Below are positions 51,089 to 58,942 of a stretch of 64,000 bases of DNA, one piece after another. Below the pieces are notes generated by a model. It made no database searches and was not told the DNA's origin. It saw only the letters and a list, made by a program, of their open reading frames with translations. Position 1 is the stretch's first letter, and each line of letters begins with the position of its first letter. A program made the position numbers and the translations under genes. The stretch is from Chryseobacterium sp. Leaf404 (GTDB lineage: Bacteria; Bacteroidota; Bacteroidia; Flavobacteriales; Weeksellaceae): positions 1,895 through 65,894 of the forward strand of contig NZ_LMQM01000016.1 in the NCBI RefSeq assembly GCF_001424145.1. The letters run 5' to 3'.

Positions 51089-52768
51089 ATGTCAATGGAA
51101 GTAAGAGTTGGAATATCTAATAAATTAGCGATGATGGGAGTAGCGGCATTTGCTTTTGTGAATGTTGCGTATGCACAGAGTGCTGATCAGGGAAACAATC
51201 TTGTAGAAAGCTATAAATTTGGTCAGGCAAAAGAAGTATTTTCAGGGCTGGTAGCAAAAGAACCTACAGATAAAAACTTTTTCTATTTAGGAAACACATA
51301 TCTCTCTCAGCCAGAACCGGATTTTGCTAAAGCGACAGAAGCTTTTAATAAAGGAATTGCACTTGATGCAAAAAAATCTTATTACAGCAGATTAGGCCTT
51401 GCCTCTGTGAAATTGGGAAAAGGTGACAAATCTGCAGTGGCCGAGATTAAGGAAATCGTAAAAGACTCACGTGAAAAAGATACAGATCTGTTAGCTGAAG
51501 CCGGTAAAACATTGGTGAAGTACGACAGGTCAAACGATCCGAGATATGCTGTAGAAGTACTGAATGTCGCAATCGAAAAGTCTCAGAAAAACGGCACTCC
51601 TGCCTGGTATCTGTATTCTTTGGGGGATGCTTACAGTGCATTAGGCGTTCAGACTAAAAGTGGTGTTGATTACGGAAATGCAATGACTGCATTTGAGAAA
51701 GCTCTTCCTACTGCAAAGTCTAAAGCTGTTGTTTATACAAGAATGGGAGCTTTGTGGATGAATGCAAAAGCATGGGAGAAAGCAAAAACCAATCTGGATA
51801 TGGCAGTAAAAGCAGATCCTGGTTATGCGCCGGCTTATAAGTATTTGGGTACTTTCTTCAGTATTTATCAGGATTGGGCACAGGCATCTGCAAATTACAA
51901 GAAATATCTGTCTCTGGCAGATAATGATCCTAACACTGTCCTAGATTATGCAAAACTTGCATTTTTGTCTAAAGACTTTGAAGGAGCTGGTTCTTCACTA
52001 AATTCTGTATTTGATAAGATTCAGGATCCTATTAAATTTAGAATCAAAGCTTATCTCGATTATCAGAATAAAGATTATGCTTCTGCAAAAACAAACATAG
52101 AAACATTTATTGCAAAAGCGGATAAGTCAAGAGTTCAGCCGAGTGATACCGGATTACAGGGTTTGATTCAGGCAGGTTTGGCTAAAGCGAATAATGATCA
52201 GGCTCAAATGGCTGAAGCTAAAGCTAAAATAGCGGTTGCCAAAGCAGCAAAAGACGAAACATTCAAATGGGATGAAGAGTTTGAAATTGCAAGCGGCAGC
52301 AAGAAAACAATCGCCACAGTTGCCGGTCCTGGAGACGGGCCTACAAGTGATGCCATTGATGCTTTAAACAAAAAACTTTCTGCAGATCCAAAAGATTCTG
52401 ATGCACTTTACAAACTGGCTAATGAATACCAGACTGTAGAAAACTGGAAAGGGGCTGCTTACGCTTGGCAGAGACTTACGGATGTTTTACCTACTTGGGA
52501 GTCTGGGTACTACGGTTTAGGTTATGCCTTCCAGAAAGCAGGCGATGCTGAGAACGCAATTACTTCTTACGAAAGATATATTGCTACCCTGGCATCAAAA
52601 ACACCGGCAGAAAAAGAGAAAGCAAAAGAGACGTTGGCAAGTGTTTACTTCAATCTTGCTAACCTTACTGCAAATGATAAAGAAAGAAGCTTACAGTATA
52701 TCAACAAATCGATAGAGACTTTCTCTACTCCTGATGCTGTTACTTTGAAAGAAAAATTATCGAAATAA
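51089..52768 (+). CDS. Secreted tetratricopeptide-repeat protein
   Basis: The 559-residue protein has an N-terminal signal-type helix ending VNVAYAQ. Multiple TPR-like helix pairs follow through the length, for example FFYLGNTYLSQPEPDFAKAT, WYLYSLGDAYSALG, TRMGALWMNAKAWEKAKTNL, YYGLGYAFQKAGDAENAI and the last VYFNLANLTANDKERSLQYI. It is likely a periplasmic scaffold. It follows the PstS-like gene by about 70 bases and ends at a strong terminator. An internal ATG at 51095 is an alternative start. Confidence 0.85.
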   Translation: MSMEVRVGISNKLAMMGVAAFAFVNVAYAQSADQGNNLVESYKFGQAKEVFSGLVAKEPTDKNFFYLGNTYLSQPEPDFAKATEAFNKGIALDAKKSYYSRLGLASVKLGKGDKSAVAEIKEIVKDSREKDTDLLAEAGKTLVKYDRSNDPRYAVEVLNVAIEKSQKNGTPAWYLYSLGDAYSALGVQTKSGVDYGNAMTAFEKALPTAKSKAVVYTRMGALWMNAKAWEKAKTNLDMAVKADPGYAPAYKYLGTFFSIYQDWAQASANYKKYLSLADNDPNTVLDYAKLAFLSKDFEGAGSSLNSVFDKIQDPIKFRIKAYLDYQNKDYASAKTNIETFIAKADKSRVQPSDTGLQGLIQAGLAKANNDQAQMAEAKAKIAVAKAAKDETFKWDEEFEIASGSKKTIATVAGPGDGPTSDAIDALNKKLSADPKDSDALYKLANEYQTVENWKGAAYAWQRLTDVLPTWESGYYGLGYAFQKAGDAENAITSYERYIATLASKTPAEKEKAKETLASVYFNLANLTANDKERSLQYINKSIETFSTPDAVTLKEKLSK

Positions 52769-52786
52769 ATTTTAGAATATATTCTG

Positions 52787-52816
52787 AAAGAGACTGTTTT
52801 TTAGCAGTCTCTTTTT
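52787..52816 (+). terminator. Terminator of the TPR gene
   Basis: The stem AAAGAGACTG / CAGTCTCTTT with an 8-base loop is followed by T run. Confidence 0.85.
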
Positions 52817-52834
52817 TATTAAGGCATTACTGAT

Positions 52835-52842
52835 TATCTTTG
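52835..52842 (+). promoter_or_regulatory. bshB1 promoter -7 element
   Basis: TATCTTTG ends four bases before the bshB1 ATG, implying a leaderless or nearly leaderless message. It lies 18 bases beyond the preceding terminator. Confidence 0.55.
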
Positions 52843-52846
52843 GATT

Positions 52847-53566
52847 ATGAAAACAGATATACTCGCTTTTGGCGCTCATCCAGACGATGTTGAATTAGGT
52901 TGTGGCGGAACAATAGCAAAATTAATATCAGAAGGAAAAACCTGTGTTATCGTTGATTTAACTAAAGGCGAATTAGGAACGAGAGGAACTGATTTGACCC
53001 GAAAGGATGAGGCAACAGAAGCTGCAAGAATTTTAGGTGTTTCAGCGAGAGAAAACCTGGGTTTGAAAGACGGTTTTTTGGTGAATTCTGAAGAATATCA
53101 AATGGAGTTGGTGAAAATGATCCGCAAATACAGGCCGGAAATCGTGTTGGCCAATGCAATTGATGACCGACATCCTGATCATGCGAAAGCAGCGAAATTA
53201 GAATCTGATGCGTGTTTTGTAGCAGGTTTAAGAAAGATTGAAACTACTCTCAACGGAGAAGTTCAGGAAGTTTGGAGACCGAAGCAAATTTACCATTATA
53301 TTCAGTGGAAAGATGTGAAGCCAGACTTCGTAATAGATATTTCTGAGCATCTTGATAAGAAGATTGAAGCCTGTATGGCATTCAAAACTCAATTCTACGA
53401 TCCGAAATCTACAGAACCTGAAACTCCAATTACATCAAAAGACTTTTATGAAAGCCTCACATATCGTGCTCAGGACCTTGGCAGATTATCTGGCGTGACC
53501 TATGCAGAGGGCTTTACCACAGAAAAACTGATGGCTTTGAAAAATTTTGACGGAATTATTTTGTAA
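52847..53566 (+). CDS. bshB1: Bacillithiol biosynthesis deacetylase BshB1
   Basis: BshB1 deacetylates GlcNAc-malate to GlcN-malate in the making of bacillithiol, the low-molecular-weight thiol of many Bacteroidota. The 239-residue LmbE-like protein shows the zinc-binding AHPDDVELGCGGTI near residue 10 and the catalytic His motif DDRHPDHAKAA near 105. The C-terminal part (SHLDKKIEAC-type helix and SLTYRAQDLGRLSG) matches the BshB1 class. It has its own promoter. The tRNA-His gene follows. Confidence 0.93.
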   Translation: MKTDILAFGAHPDDVELGCGGTIAKLISEGKTCVIVDLTKGELGTRGTDLTRKDEATEAARILGVSARENLGLKDGFLVNSEEYQMELVKMIRKYRPEIVLANAIDDRHPDHAKAAKLESDACFVAGLRKIETTLNGEVQEVWRPKQIYHYIQWKDVKPDFVIDISEHLDKKIEACMAFKTQFYDPKSTEPETPITSKDFYESLTYRAQDLGRLSGVTYAEGFTTEKLMALKNFDGIIL

Positions 53567-53581
53567 TTAAATATTCTTTCT

Positions 53582-53589
53582 TATATTTG
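53582..53589 (+). promoter_or_regulatory. tRNA-His promoter
   Basis: TATATTTG with TTTG 18 bases upstream (53560-53563). Confidence 0.6.
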
Positions 53590-53602
53590 CACCACCAAAA
53601 CG

Positions 53603-53676
53603 GTGATTGTAGCTCAGTTGGTTAGAGCGCCGGATTGTGGTTCCGGAGGTCGGGGGTTCGAGACCCCTCATTCACC
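53603..53676 (+). tRNA. tRNA-His (anticodon GTG)
   Basis: The cloverleaf is clear. The D stem GCTC/GAGC, anticodon stem CCGGA/TCCGG with loop TTGTGGT giving anticodon GTG, and T arm around GGTTCGAGAC are present. The acceptor stem GTGATTG/CATTCAC has one T-T mismatch. The G at 53602 is the family's extra G at position -1, pairing with the discriminator C. CCA is not encoded. Confidence 0.95.
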
Positions 53677-53678
53677 CT

Positions 53679-53711
53679 AAAAAAGTACACTTTTACAGTG
53701 TACTTTTTTTA
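53679..53711 (+). terminator. tRNA-His terminator
   Basis: The stem AAAAGTACACT / AGTGTACTTTT with a 5-base loop is followed by a T run. Confidence 0.85.
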
Positions 53712-53752
53712 TTTTTGGACGCAGAAATTCTAAAAAAAATTAATTCTTCCCA

Positions 53753-53777
53753 CAAAAAAAGCATCTCTAAAGATGCT
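53753..53777 (-). terminator. Terminator of the DUF3276 gene
   Basis: The minus-strand stem AGCATCT / AGATGCT is followed by TTTTTTT. Confidence 0.75.
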
Positions 53778-53798
53778 GTATATTTTCTATTTCTAAAT

Positions 53799-54134
53799 TT
53801 AAACTTCGTCGTCAGAATCGATTGTGAAAGATTTGCTTTTGAAGTCCTTATCATGCTTTTCAGAAATCACATCCTCACCTTTTTCGTTAATGATGAAGTC
53901 TGTAGATTCGTTAAACATATCCTGAAAGTTTTTGAAATCTTCTTTGTAAAGATAAATTTTGTGTTTCTCAAAAGTAGCTTCTCCATTGTCCCCGAAATTC
54001 TTTTTGCTTTCGGTAATTGTTAAATAATAATCTCCCGCTTTAGTCTCGCGCACATCAAAGAAATACGTTCTTCTTCCTGCCTTCAACACCTTCGTAAAAA
54101 TCTCGTTCTCGTGGCGTTCCTTATAATCACTCAT
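53799..54134 (-). CDS. DUF3276 family protein (PUR-like nucleic-acid-binding)
   Basis: The 111-residue protein begins MSDYKERHENEIFTKVLKAGRRTYFFDVRET and matches the DUF3276 family, a Bacteroidota/Spirochaete relative of PUR-alpha proteins that bind single-stranded nucleic acid. The repeat core (GRRTYFFDVRETKAGDYYLTITESKK) and YKEDFKNFQDMF are visible, and the tail is acidic. It is a single-gene unit with its own promoter (TTTG-18-TATATTTG) and terminator. DNA or RNA binding is inferred from the family. Confidence 0.9.
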   Translation of the reverse strand: MSDYKERHENEIFTKVLKAGRRTYFFDVRETKAGDYYLTITESKKNFGDNGEATFEKHKIYLYKEDFKNFQDMFNESTDFIINEKGEDVISEKHDKDFKSKSFTIDSDDEV

Positions 54135-54163
54135 TGTTAGATAATTTTTAATCTTGTTAAGAA

Positions 54164-54171
54164 CAAATATA
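54164..54171 (-). promoter_or_regulatory. Promoter of the DUF3276 gene
   Basis: TATATTTG with minus-strand TTTG 18 bases upstream (54190-54193). Confidence 0.65.
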
Positions 54172-54233
54172 AAAGTTTTCTTTCAATCTCAAAATTTTTT
54201 TTATGATTTATTTAACAATTGAGAAAGAATAGG

Positions 54234-55895
54234 TTAAGCAGTTATAAAATTGTTAAAATCTGAAAGGTTGATAATTTTATCTGCACGCTGAGCGCTTGAT
54301 TCCCGGTGCGTGATGATAACAGAAGTCGCATTCTGAATCTTGCGGTCAATATTTTCAAGGATGTTCTGCTCGGTCTCCGTATCTAATGCAGACAATGAAT
54401 CGTCAAAAATAATGATATTAGGATTTTTAATCAAAGCACGTGCAATGCAGATTCTTTGCTTTTGTCCGCCGGAAAGCATTACGCCACGCTCACCAACAGT
54501 GGTCTGATACTGATCTTTAAATCCGATTATATTTTTGTGTACATCCGCAATCTTTGCATATTCAACCACTTTTTCGTGGGTAGGATTCTCAATCGCAAAA
54601 CCGATATTGTGCTCAATTGTATCAGAAAAAAGATAACTTTCCTGAGGGATGTAGCCAATGCAGTTTCGGTAGTTTTCTAAATTATGATCTTTCAGGTTTT
54701 TTCCGTCAATAAGAATTTGACCTTCTGTAGGATCAATAAGTCTGCAAAGAAGAAGTGCAATGGTAGATTTTCCGCTTCCGGTTTTTCCCATAATAGCGAG
54801 AGATTCGCCGGCATTTATTTTAAAACTTAATTTATCTAAAGCAACGATTCCGGTATTGGGATACACATAAGACACATTTCGGAATTCAATTTCACCTTTA
54901 ATCGGCTGATGATCTGAACTGGTGTTTACGATATGAGATTTTTTATCTAAAAATTCATTAATTCTCTGCATAGATGCTTCAGCACGCTGATTAATTGAAG
55001 TTACCCATCCCACCATAGAAAACGGCCAGATCAGAATATTGATATACATAAAAAAATCTGCAATTTTCCCCACAGAAAGTTCTCCGTCTATATACTTCTC
55101 TCCTCCCACAAAGATAACCACCACATTAAGAAGACCGATTACAAAAAGAATAATGGTAAAGAAATATGCTTCAGTTTTGGCCAGATCCAACGCTTTATCC
55201 TGATAATCTGAAACTTTTGCGCCGTAATTTTTCTTGATATAATTTTCTTTAGCAAAAAATTTCACCACCCTGATTCCTGAAAAACTGTCTTGAACAAAGG
55301 TTGAAATCGCAGACTGGCTTTTCTGCATTATCTTAGACTTCTGGTTAATAATTGAGCTCACTTTAAAGATTACAAAGGAGAGAATCGGGAGCGGCAGTAA
55401 AGTCCATAAAGTCATCGAAACATCTGTTGTAAGCATGTAAATGCCTGTGATAATCAATAAAATTAAAAGATTAACAACGTACATCACGCCCGGGCCGAGA
55501 TACATTCTCACCGCAACCACGTCTTCGCTCAGTCTGTTCATCAGATCACCAATCGTAGTCTGCTTATAATCTGTAAGCGAAAGTTCCTGATAATGATTGT
55601 AAATTTTGTTCTTCAGCTCGTATTCAATTCTTCTGGAGGCTACAATGATGGTCTGTCTCATCATAAATGTGAAAATCCCTGTGAGAAGTGAGCAGCCAAC
55701 GATGATGGCCACATATATCAAAACCTGTCGGTTGAAACCCAGATGACCGCCTTTTGTAAGTTCATCCACAGATTTTCCTACAAACTGAACTTTGTAAATA
55801 TTGAAAAAATTACTTGCGATGATAAAAAGAAATCCCCAAAACAAGAGTATTTTGTGTTTCCAGAAATATGGATTTAAGGTTTTAAGCGCTTTCAT
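54234..55895 (-). CDS. ABC transporter, fused membrane and ATP-binding domains (exporter)
   Basis: The 553-residue half-transporter has six predicted transmembrane helices in residues 1-305 and a nucleotide-binding domain after. It shows Walker A IMGKTGSGKSTIALLL, Q-loop IGYIPQESYLFSDTI, signature MLSGGQKQRICIARAL and Walker B IIIFDDSLSALD, as in MsbA/MDR-type exporters working as dimers. Substrate is unknown. It is transcribed away from nusB, behind a TATTTTTG element. Confidence 0.9.
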   Translation of the reverse strand: MKALKTLNPYFWKHKILLFWGFLFIIASNFFNIYKVQFVGKSVDELTKGGHLGFNRQVLIYVAIIVGCSLLTGIFTFMMRQTIIVASRRIEYELKNKIYNHYQELSLTDYKQTTIGDLMNRLSEDVVAVRMYLGPGVMYVVNLLILLIITGIYMLTTDVSMTLWTLLPLPILSFVIFKVSSIINQKSKIMQKSQSAISTFVQDSFSGIRVVKFFAKENYIKKNYGAKVSDYQDKALDLAKTEAYFFTIILFVIGLLNVVVIFVGGEKYIDGELSVGKIADFFMYINILIWPFSMVGWVTSINQRAEASMQRINEFLDKKSHIVNTSSDHQPIKGEIEFRNVSYVYPNTGIVALDKLSFKINAGESLAIMGKTGSGKSTIALLLCRLIDPTEGQILIDGKNLKDHNLENYRNCIGYIPQESYLFSDTIEHNIGFAIENPTHEKVVEYAKIADVHKNIIGFKDQYQTTVGERGVMLSGGQKQRICIARALIKNPNIIIFDDSLSALDTETEQNILENIDRKIQNATSVIITHRESSAQRADKIINLSDFNNFITA

Positions 55896-55904
55896 AAAGT
55901 TTTA

Positions 55905-55912
55905 CAAAAATA
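55905..55912 (-). promoter_or_regulatory. Promoter -7 element of the ABC exporter gene
   Basis: TATTTTTG on the minus strand, 9 bases upstream of the ATG at 55895, so the leader is very short. Confidence 0.5.
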
Positions 55913-55956
55913 CGAAAATAGGTTCACACTACGAATTTCAATAATTTTAAATTTCA

Positions 55957-55964
55957 TATCTTTG
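55957..55964 (+). promoter_or_regulatory. nusB promoter -7 element
   Basis: TATCTTTG ends 21 bases before the nusB ATG. Confidence 0.6.
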
Positions 55965-55985
55965 CACCCATAAAAAGCTCTTTGA

Positions 55986-56891
55986 ATGTTAGGAAGAAGA
56001 CAAATCCGTGAGAAAGTGGTAGAATCGGTGTACTCGTACTGTCAAAACCCGATCAAATTTGATGTTTTGGAGAAAAATATGTTCTCCTCAATCGAAAAGA
56101 TCTACCATCTTTATATCTATGAACTCAATTTTTTGGTAGCCCTGAAAGATTTGGCAGAAAACCAAATTGAGATCAGTAAAAACAAATATCTGAAAACTGA
56201 TTCTGATACCAATCCTAATCAAAAATTCATCAACAATCAGGTTCTTAAAAAACTGGAAGAAAATCCGGAAAGGCTTTTTTTCAGTGGTCAGCATAAAGAT
56301 TTGAAGTGGGATTTGCATGATGATCTTTTGAAGAAAACCTTCCAGAGAATGACTGCCGGAAAAAGATATCAGGATTTCATGAAAGAAGAAGGTTACTCTT
56401 TTGAAGCCGATCAGAAATTCATTGGAAAACTTTTCCTAAGATATATGGCAGAGAATGAAGATTTTCAGGATTACGTTTCAGATAAAGAGCTCTCATGGTC
56501 TGATGATATTCACATCGCCAATTCTATGGTTCAGAAAACAATCGGTTTTTTAAAGGAAGACGAAGACAGCAGAACGCTGATAAAAATGATTAAAGATCAG
56601 GACGACAAAGCTTTTGCAGCAAAACTTCTGCGTGAAACCCTCAATAATTGGGAAAGTAACGAAAAGGTGCTTGCCGAAAGACTTGAAAACTGGGATTTGG
56701 AAAGAGTGGCTGTAATGGATAAAGTAATTTTATACTGCGCCATTTCTGAACTTGATAAATTTCCGCTCACCCCTTCCAGAGTAATCATTAATGAGTATAT
56801 AGAGATTGCGAAAGTGTTTGCAACAGACCGTTCAAATATTTTCATCAACGGAATTTTAGATAAATACTGTAAGGATTTAAACAGAATATAA
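55986..56891 (+). CDS. nusB: Transcription antitermination factor NusB, long Bacteroidota form
   Basis: NusB binds BoxA with S10 to promote antitermination of rRNA transcription. The 301-residue protein is about twice the E. coli length, as usual in this phylum: the N-terminal half (MLGRRQIREKVVESVYSY) is a phylum-specific extension and partial repeat. The conserved NusB core is C-terminal (LENWDLERVAVMDKVILYCAISEL, then VIINEYIEIAKVF). A lipoprotein gene and yajC follow in the same direction. Confidence 0.93.
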   Translation: MLGRRQIREKVVESVYSYCQNPIKFDVLEKNMFSSIEKIYHLYIYELNFLVALKDLAENQIEISKNKYLKTDSDTNPNQKFINNQVLKKLEENPERLFFSGQHKDLKWDLHDDLLKKTFQRMTAGKRYQDFMKEEGYSFEADQKFIGKLFLRYMAENEDFQDYVSDKELSWSDDIHIANSMVQKTIGFLKEDEDSRTLIKMIKDQDDKAFAAKLLRETLNNWESNEKVLAERLENWDLERVAVMDKVILYCAISELDKFPLTPSRVIINEYIEIAKVFATDRSNIFINGILDKYCKDLNRI

Positions 56892-56900
56892 AAAAGTATT

Positions 56901-57413
56901 ATGAAAAAGACATTATCAATCATCGCATTATCGGTAATAGGTTTTGGTTTGGTTTCGTGTAAAAAAGAAACTACAGAAACTACCAGTACAGAAAACGTAA
57001 GTGGAGATTCTACAATGGCTCCGAAAATGGATTCACTTTCTGCTCCGGCTGCTACAGGTGATTCTGCTACAGTTGCTGCAGCTCCGGCATCCAATCAGCC
57101 AACAACCACAGTTGCTCTTTCGGAAAGCAATTTTAATTTCGGAACCATCAAAAAAGGAGATAAAGTAAACCACGTGTACGAAATTACCAATACAGGAAAA
57201 AATCCGTTGGTAATCTCTGAAGTGAAGCCGGGATGCGGATGTACGGCTCCGGAATTTACTAAAGAACCCATTTTGCCAGGCAAAAAAGGGAAAATTACTT
57301 TAAGTTTTGATTCAAGTAATTTTGACGGTGCTGTAGATAAATATGCAGATGTTTTTGCTAATGTAGAAAAAGCGCCGATTAAACTTACCTTCAACGCAAA
57401 TATCCAGAAATAA
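56901..57413 (+). CDS. DUF1573 domain lipoprotein
   Basis: The 170-residue protein starts with a lipoprotein signal (MKKTLSIIALSVIGFGLVSC, lipobox LVSC). A Thr/Ser/Ala-rich linker follows, then a DUF1573 immunoglobulin-like domain from about residue 72 (NFNFGTIKKGDKVNHVYEITNTG) with the conserved GCGCTAP motif. Function is unknown; such proteins are common outer-membrane-associated lipoproteins in this phylum. It lies nine bases after nusB, and its stop overlaps the yajC start (TAATG). Confidence 0.88.
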   Translation: MKKTLSIIALSVIGFGLVSCKKETTETTSTENVSGDSTMAPKMDSLSAPAATGDSATVAAAPASNQPTTTVALSESNFNFGTIKKGDKVNHVYEITNTGKNPLVISEVKPGCGCTAPEFTKEPILPGKKGKITLSFDSSNFDGAVDKYADVFANVEKAPIKLTFNANIQK

Positions 57414-57772
57414 TGATGTTGACACTATTTTTACAGGCGCCGGCAGGGGGCAATAACTCTATGATGCTGATTATGATGGGGGCAATGTTTGTAGGGTTTT
57501 ATTTCCTGATGATCAGACCTCAGATGAAGAAGCAGAAGCAGGAGAAAAAATTCCAGGAAGAGCTGAAAGTGGGAAGCAGAGTAGTGCTGACCTCCGGTCT
57601 TCACGGAAGAATTGCCCAGATTCAGGAGGATGGAGTGGTAATTGAAACCCTTTCAGGCAAACTGAAATTTGAGAAGGCAGCAATCTCCAGAGAGTTTACT
57701 GATGCCCGTTTTGGTGAAAAAGCTACAAAAACTTCAGACAAAAAAGAAATTACAGATACTGAAAAGAAGTAA
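57413..57772 (+). CDS. yajC: Preprotein translocase subunit YajC
   Basis: YajC associates with SecDF at the inner membrane. The 119-residue product has one transmembrane helix (MMLIMMGAMFVGFYFLMIRP) followed by the typical RPQMKKQKQEKKF and a C-terminal small beta domain (VGSRVVLTSGLHGRIAQI). The ATG overlaps the last base of the preceding stop, so the two are coupled. A hairpin ends the unit. Confidence 0.93.
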   Translation: MMLTLFLQAPAGGNNSMMLIMMGAMFVGFYFLMIRPQMKKQKQEKKFQEELKVGSRVVLTSGLHGRIAQIQEDGVVIETLSGKLKFEKAAISREFTDARFGEKATKTSDKKEITDTEKK

Positions 57773-57793
57773 TTTCGTATATAAAATAATAGT

Positions 57794-57830
57794 AAAACGG
57801 CTGGGTAAATTTTATCCGGCTGTTTTTTTG
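57794..57830 (+). terminator. Terminator of the nusB-yajC unit
   Basis: The stem AAAACGGCTGGGTAAA / TTTATCCGGCTGTTTT (with G-T pairs) is followed by a T run. Confidence 0.75.
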
Positions 57831-58172
57831 TGGTTTTAAACAAGGAAAAGTTCTCAGCAGACAAGAATCCTTATTGCCGAAGACAAAAAGATGCCCTCCT
57901 GGAGGCTTCGGAATGATGCGCTGAAGCTTCGGAATGCATATTTAATGCTTTGGAGTCCGGAATTAATGCTCCGTAACGCTGCTTTTACATTTAGGATAAT
58001 GAAAATGAGTTTTAGGAAAACTTCCTGTGATTTTCTGACTGACGCTTACTGTTTTCAGAAATTTCACCGTTTTAATTAATTTGAGTATCATTAAAAATTT
58101 CCATCAAAAATCAGGCAGTCAAAAAATCAACGGAGAAACTCATTTGTGAAATATGTTTTTAAACCAAACAAC
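57831..58172. repeat. Intergenic region with a second copy of the 21-nt iterated repeat element (copy B)
   Basis: A nested palindrome (CCGAAG ... GCCCTCCTGGAGGC ... TTCGG, 57877-57911) overlaps the first of the 21-base units. The units begin GCTTCGGA at 57905 and 57926, with decayed units at 57947 (GCTTTGGA) and 57968 (GCTCCGTA). The shared GATGCCCTCC word is at 57890. The rest of the gap is AT-rich and no gene was found in it; a 62-codon frame on the plus strand is only the translation of the repeats. Confidence 0.75.
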
Positions 58173-58174
58173 AA

Positions 58175-58206
58175 TTTGTAAAACAACATTTTAAAAAATA
58201 TCTTTG
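58175..58206 (+). promoter_or_regulatory. SDR gene promoter
   Basis: TTTG (58175-58178), 20 bases, then TATCTTTG (58199-58206): a consensus pair. The ATG is at 58211, so the leader is about zero to a few bases. Confidence 0.75.
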
Positions 58207-58210
58207 CCCA

Positions 58211-58942
58211 ATGAATCAAAAGAGATCCAAAAACGTTCTTATTCTCGGTGCCAATTCCGATGTGGCAAAGCAGTGTATTTTGCAATATGCTGAAAGAGGT
58301 TTTGCCATCGCCGCCGCTTCCAGAAGTACGGATTCTCTGAAAGATTTTGTTGCAGAAAATAATCTGTCAGATAAAGTTTCGGTTTTATATTTTGATGCAG
58401 CAGATTTTGATTCACACCAAAAATTTTATAATGAACTTTTGGTCAAACCTCACATTGTGGTTTACGCTGCCGGATTTTTAGTCGAAAATGTTGATGCTTT
58501 AAAAGATTTCAAAGGAACTCAGCAAATGATGCAGGTCAATTACATGGGCGGTGTTTCGATTCTGAATATCGTTGCGATGGATCAATCCAATGAAAATTTA
58601 GAAAGAATCATCGGGTTATCTTCACTTTCGGGTGTTCGTGGAAGGAAAAGTAATTTTGTTTATGGAAGTACAAAGGCTGCGTTCACGACTTATCTGGCAG
58701 GTTTAAGACAGGAGTTGGCTCAAAGAAATATTATAGTGAACGTTTTGGTCAGTGGATACATCAATACAAAAATCAATGTTGGTCTCAAACTCAATAAAAA
58801 ACTTCTCATGGAACCTGATTATGTGGCGCGACATATCGTTGATGCAGGAAATTCTTTCACCATCGTTCCCAATTTTAAATGGAAAATCATTTATTTTATT
58901 TTAAAAATTTTACCTGAGGGTTTGGTGGCGAAGTTGCCTTAA
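58211..58942 (+). CDS. Short-chain dehydrogenase/reductase family protein
   Basis: The 243-residue Rossmann enzyme begins MNQKRSKNVLILGANSDVAKQC, with a modified glycine motif (GANSDVA). It has NYMGGV, the catalytic Ser in GLSSLSGV and YGSTK near residue 155 (Tyr and Lys), and a C-terminal hydrophobic tail (KWKIIYFILKILPEGLVA) that may bind the membrane. Substrate is unknown. It starts five bases past a consensus promoter and abuts the converging membrane protein gene with no spacer. Confidence 0.85.
   Translation: MNQKRSKNVLILGANSDVAKQCILQYAERGFAIAAASRSTDSLKDFVAENNLSDKVSVLYFDAADFDSHQKFYNELLVKPHIVVYAAGFLVENVDALKDFKGTQQMMQVNYMGGVSILNIVAMDQSNENLERIIGLSSLSGVRGRKSNFVYGSTKAAFTTYLAGLRQELAQRNIIVNVLVSGYINTKINVGLKLNKKLLMEPDYVARHIVDAGNSFTIVPNFKWKIIYFILKILPEGLVAKLP

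Noticed and set aside
53637-54023. Plus-strand ORF of 128 codons
   Set aside because: It begins inside tRNA-His and then runs antisense to the DUF3276 gene.
57891-58079. Plus-strand ORF of 62 codons
   Set aside because: It is the translation of the 21-nt repeat units (recurring LRNA), without promoter or protein-like conservation.
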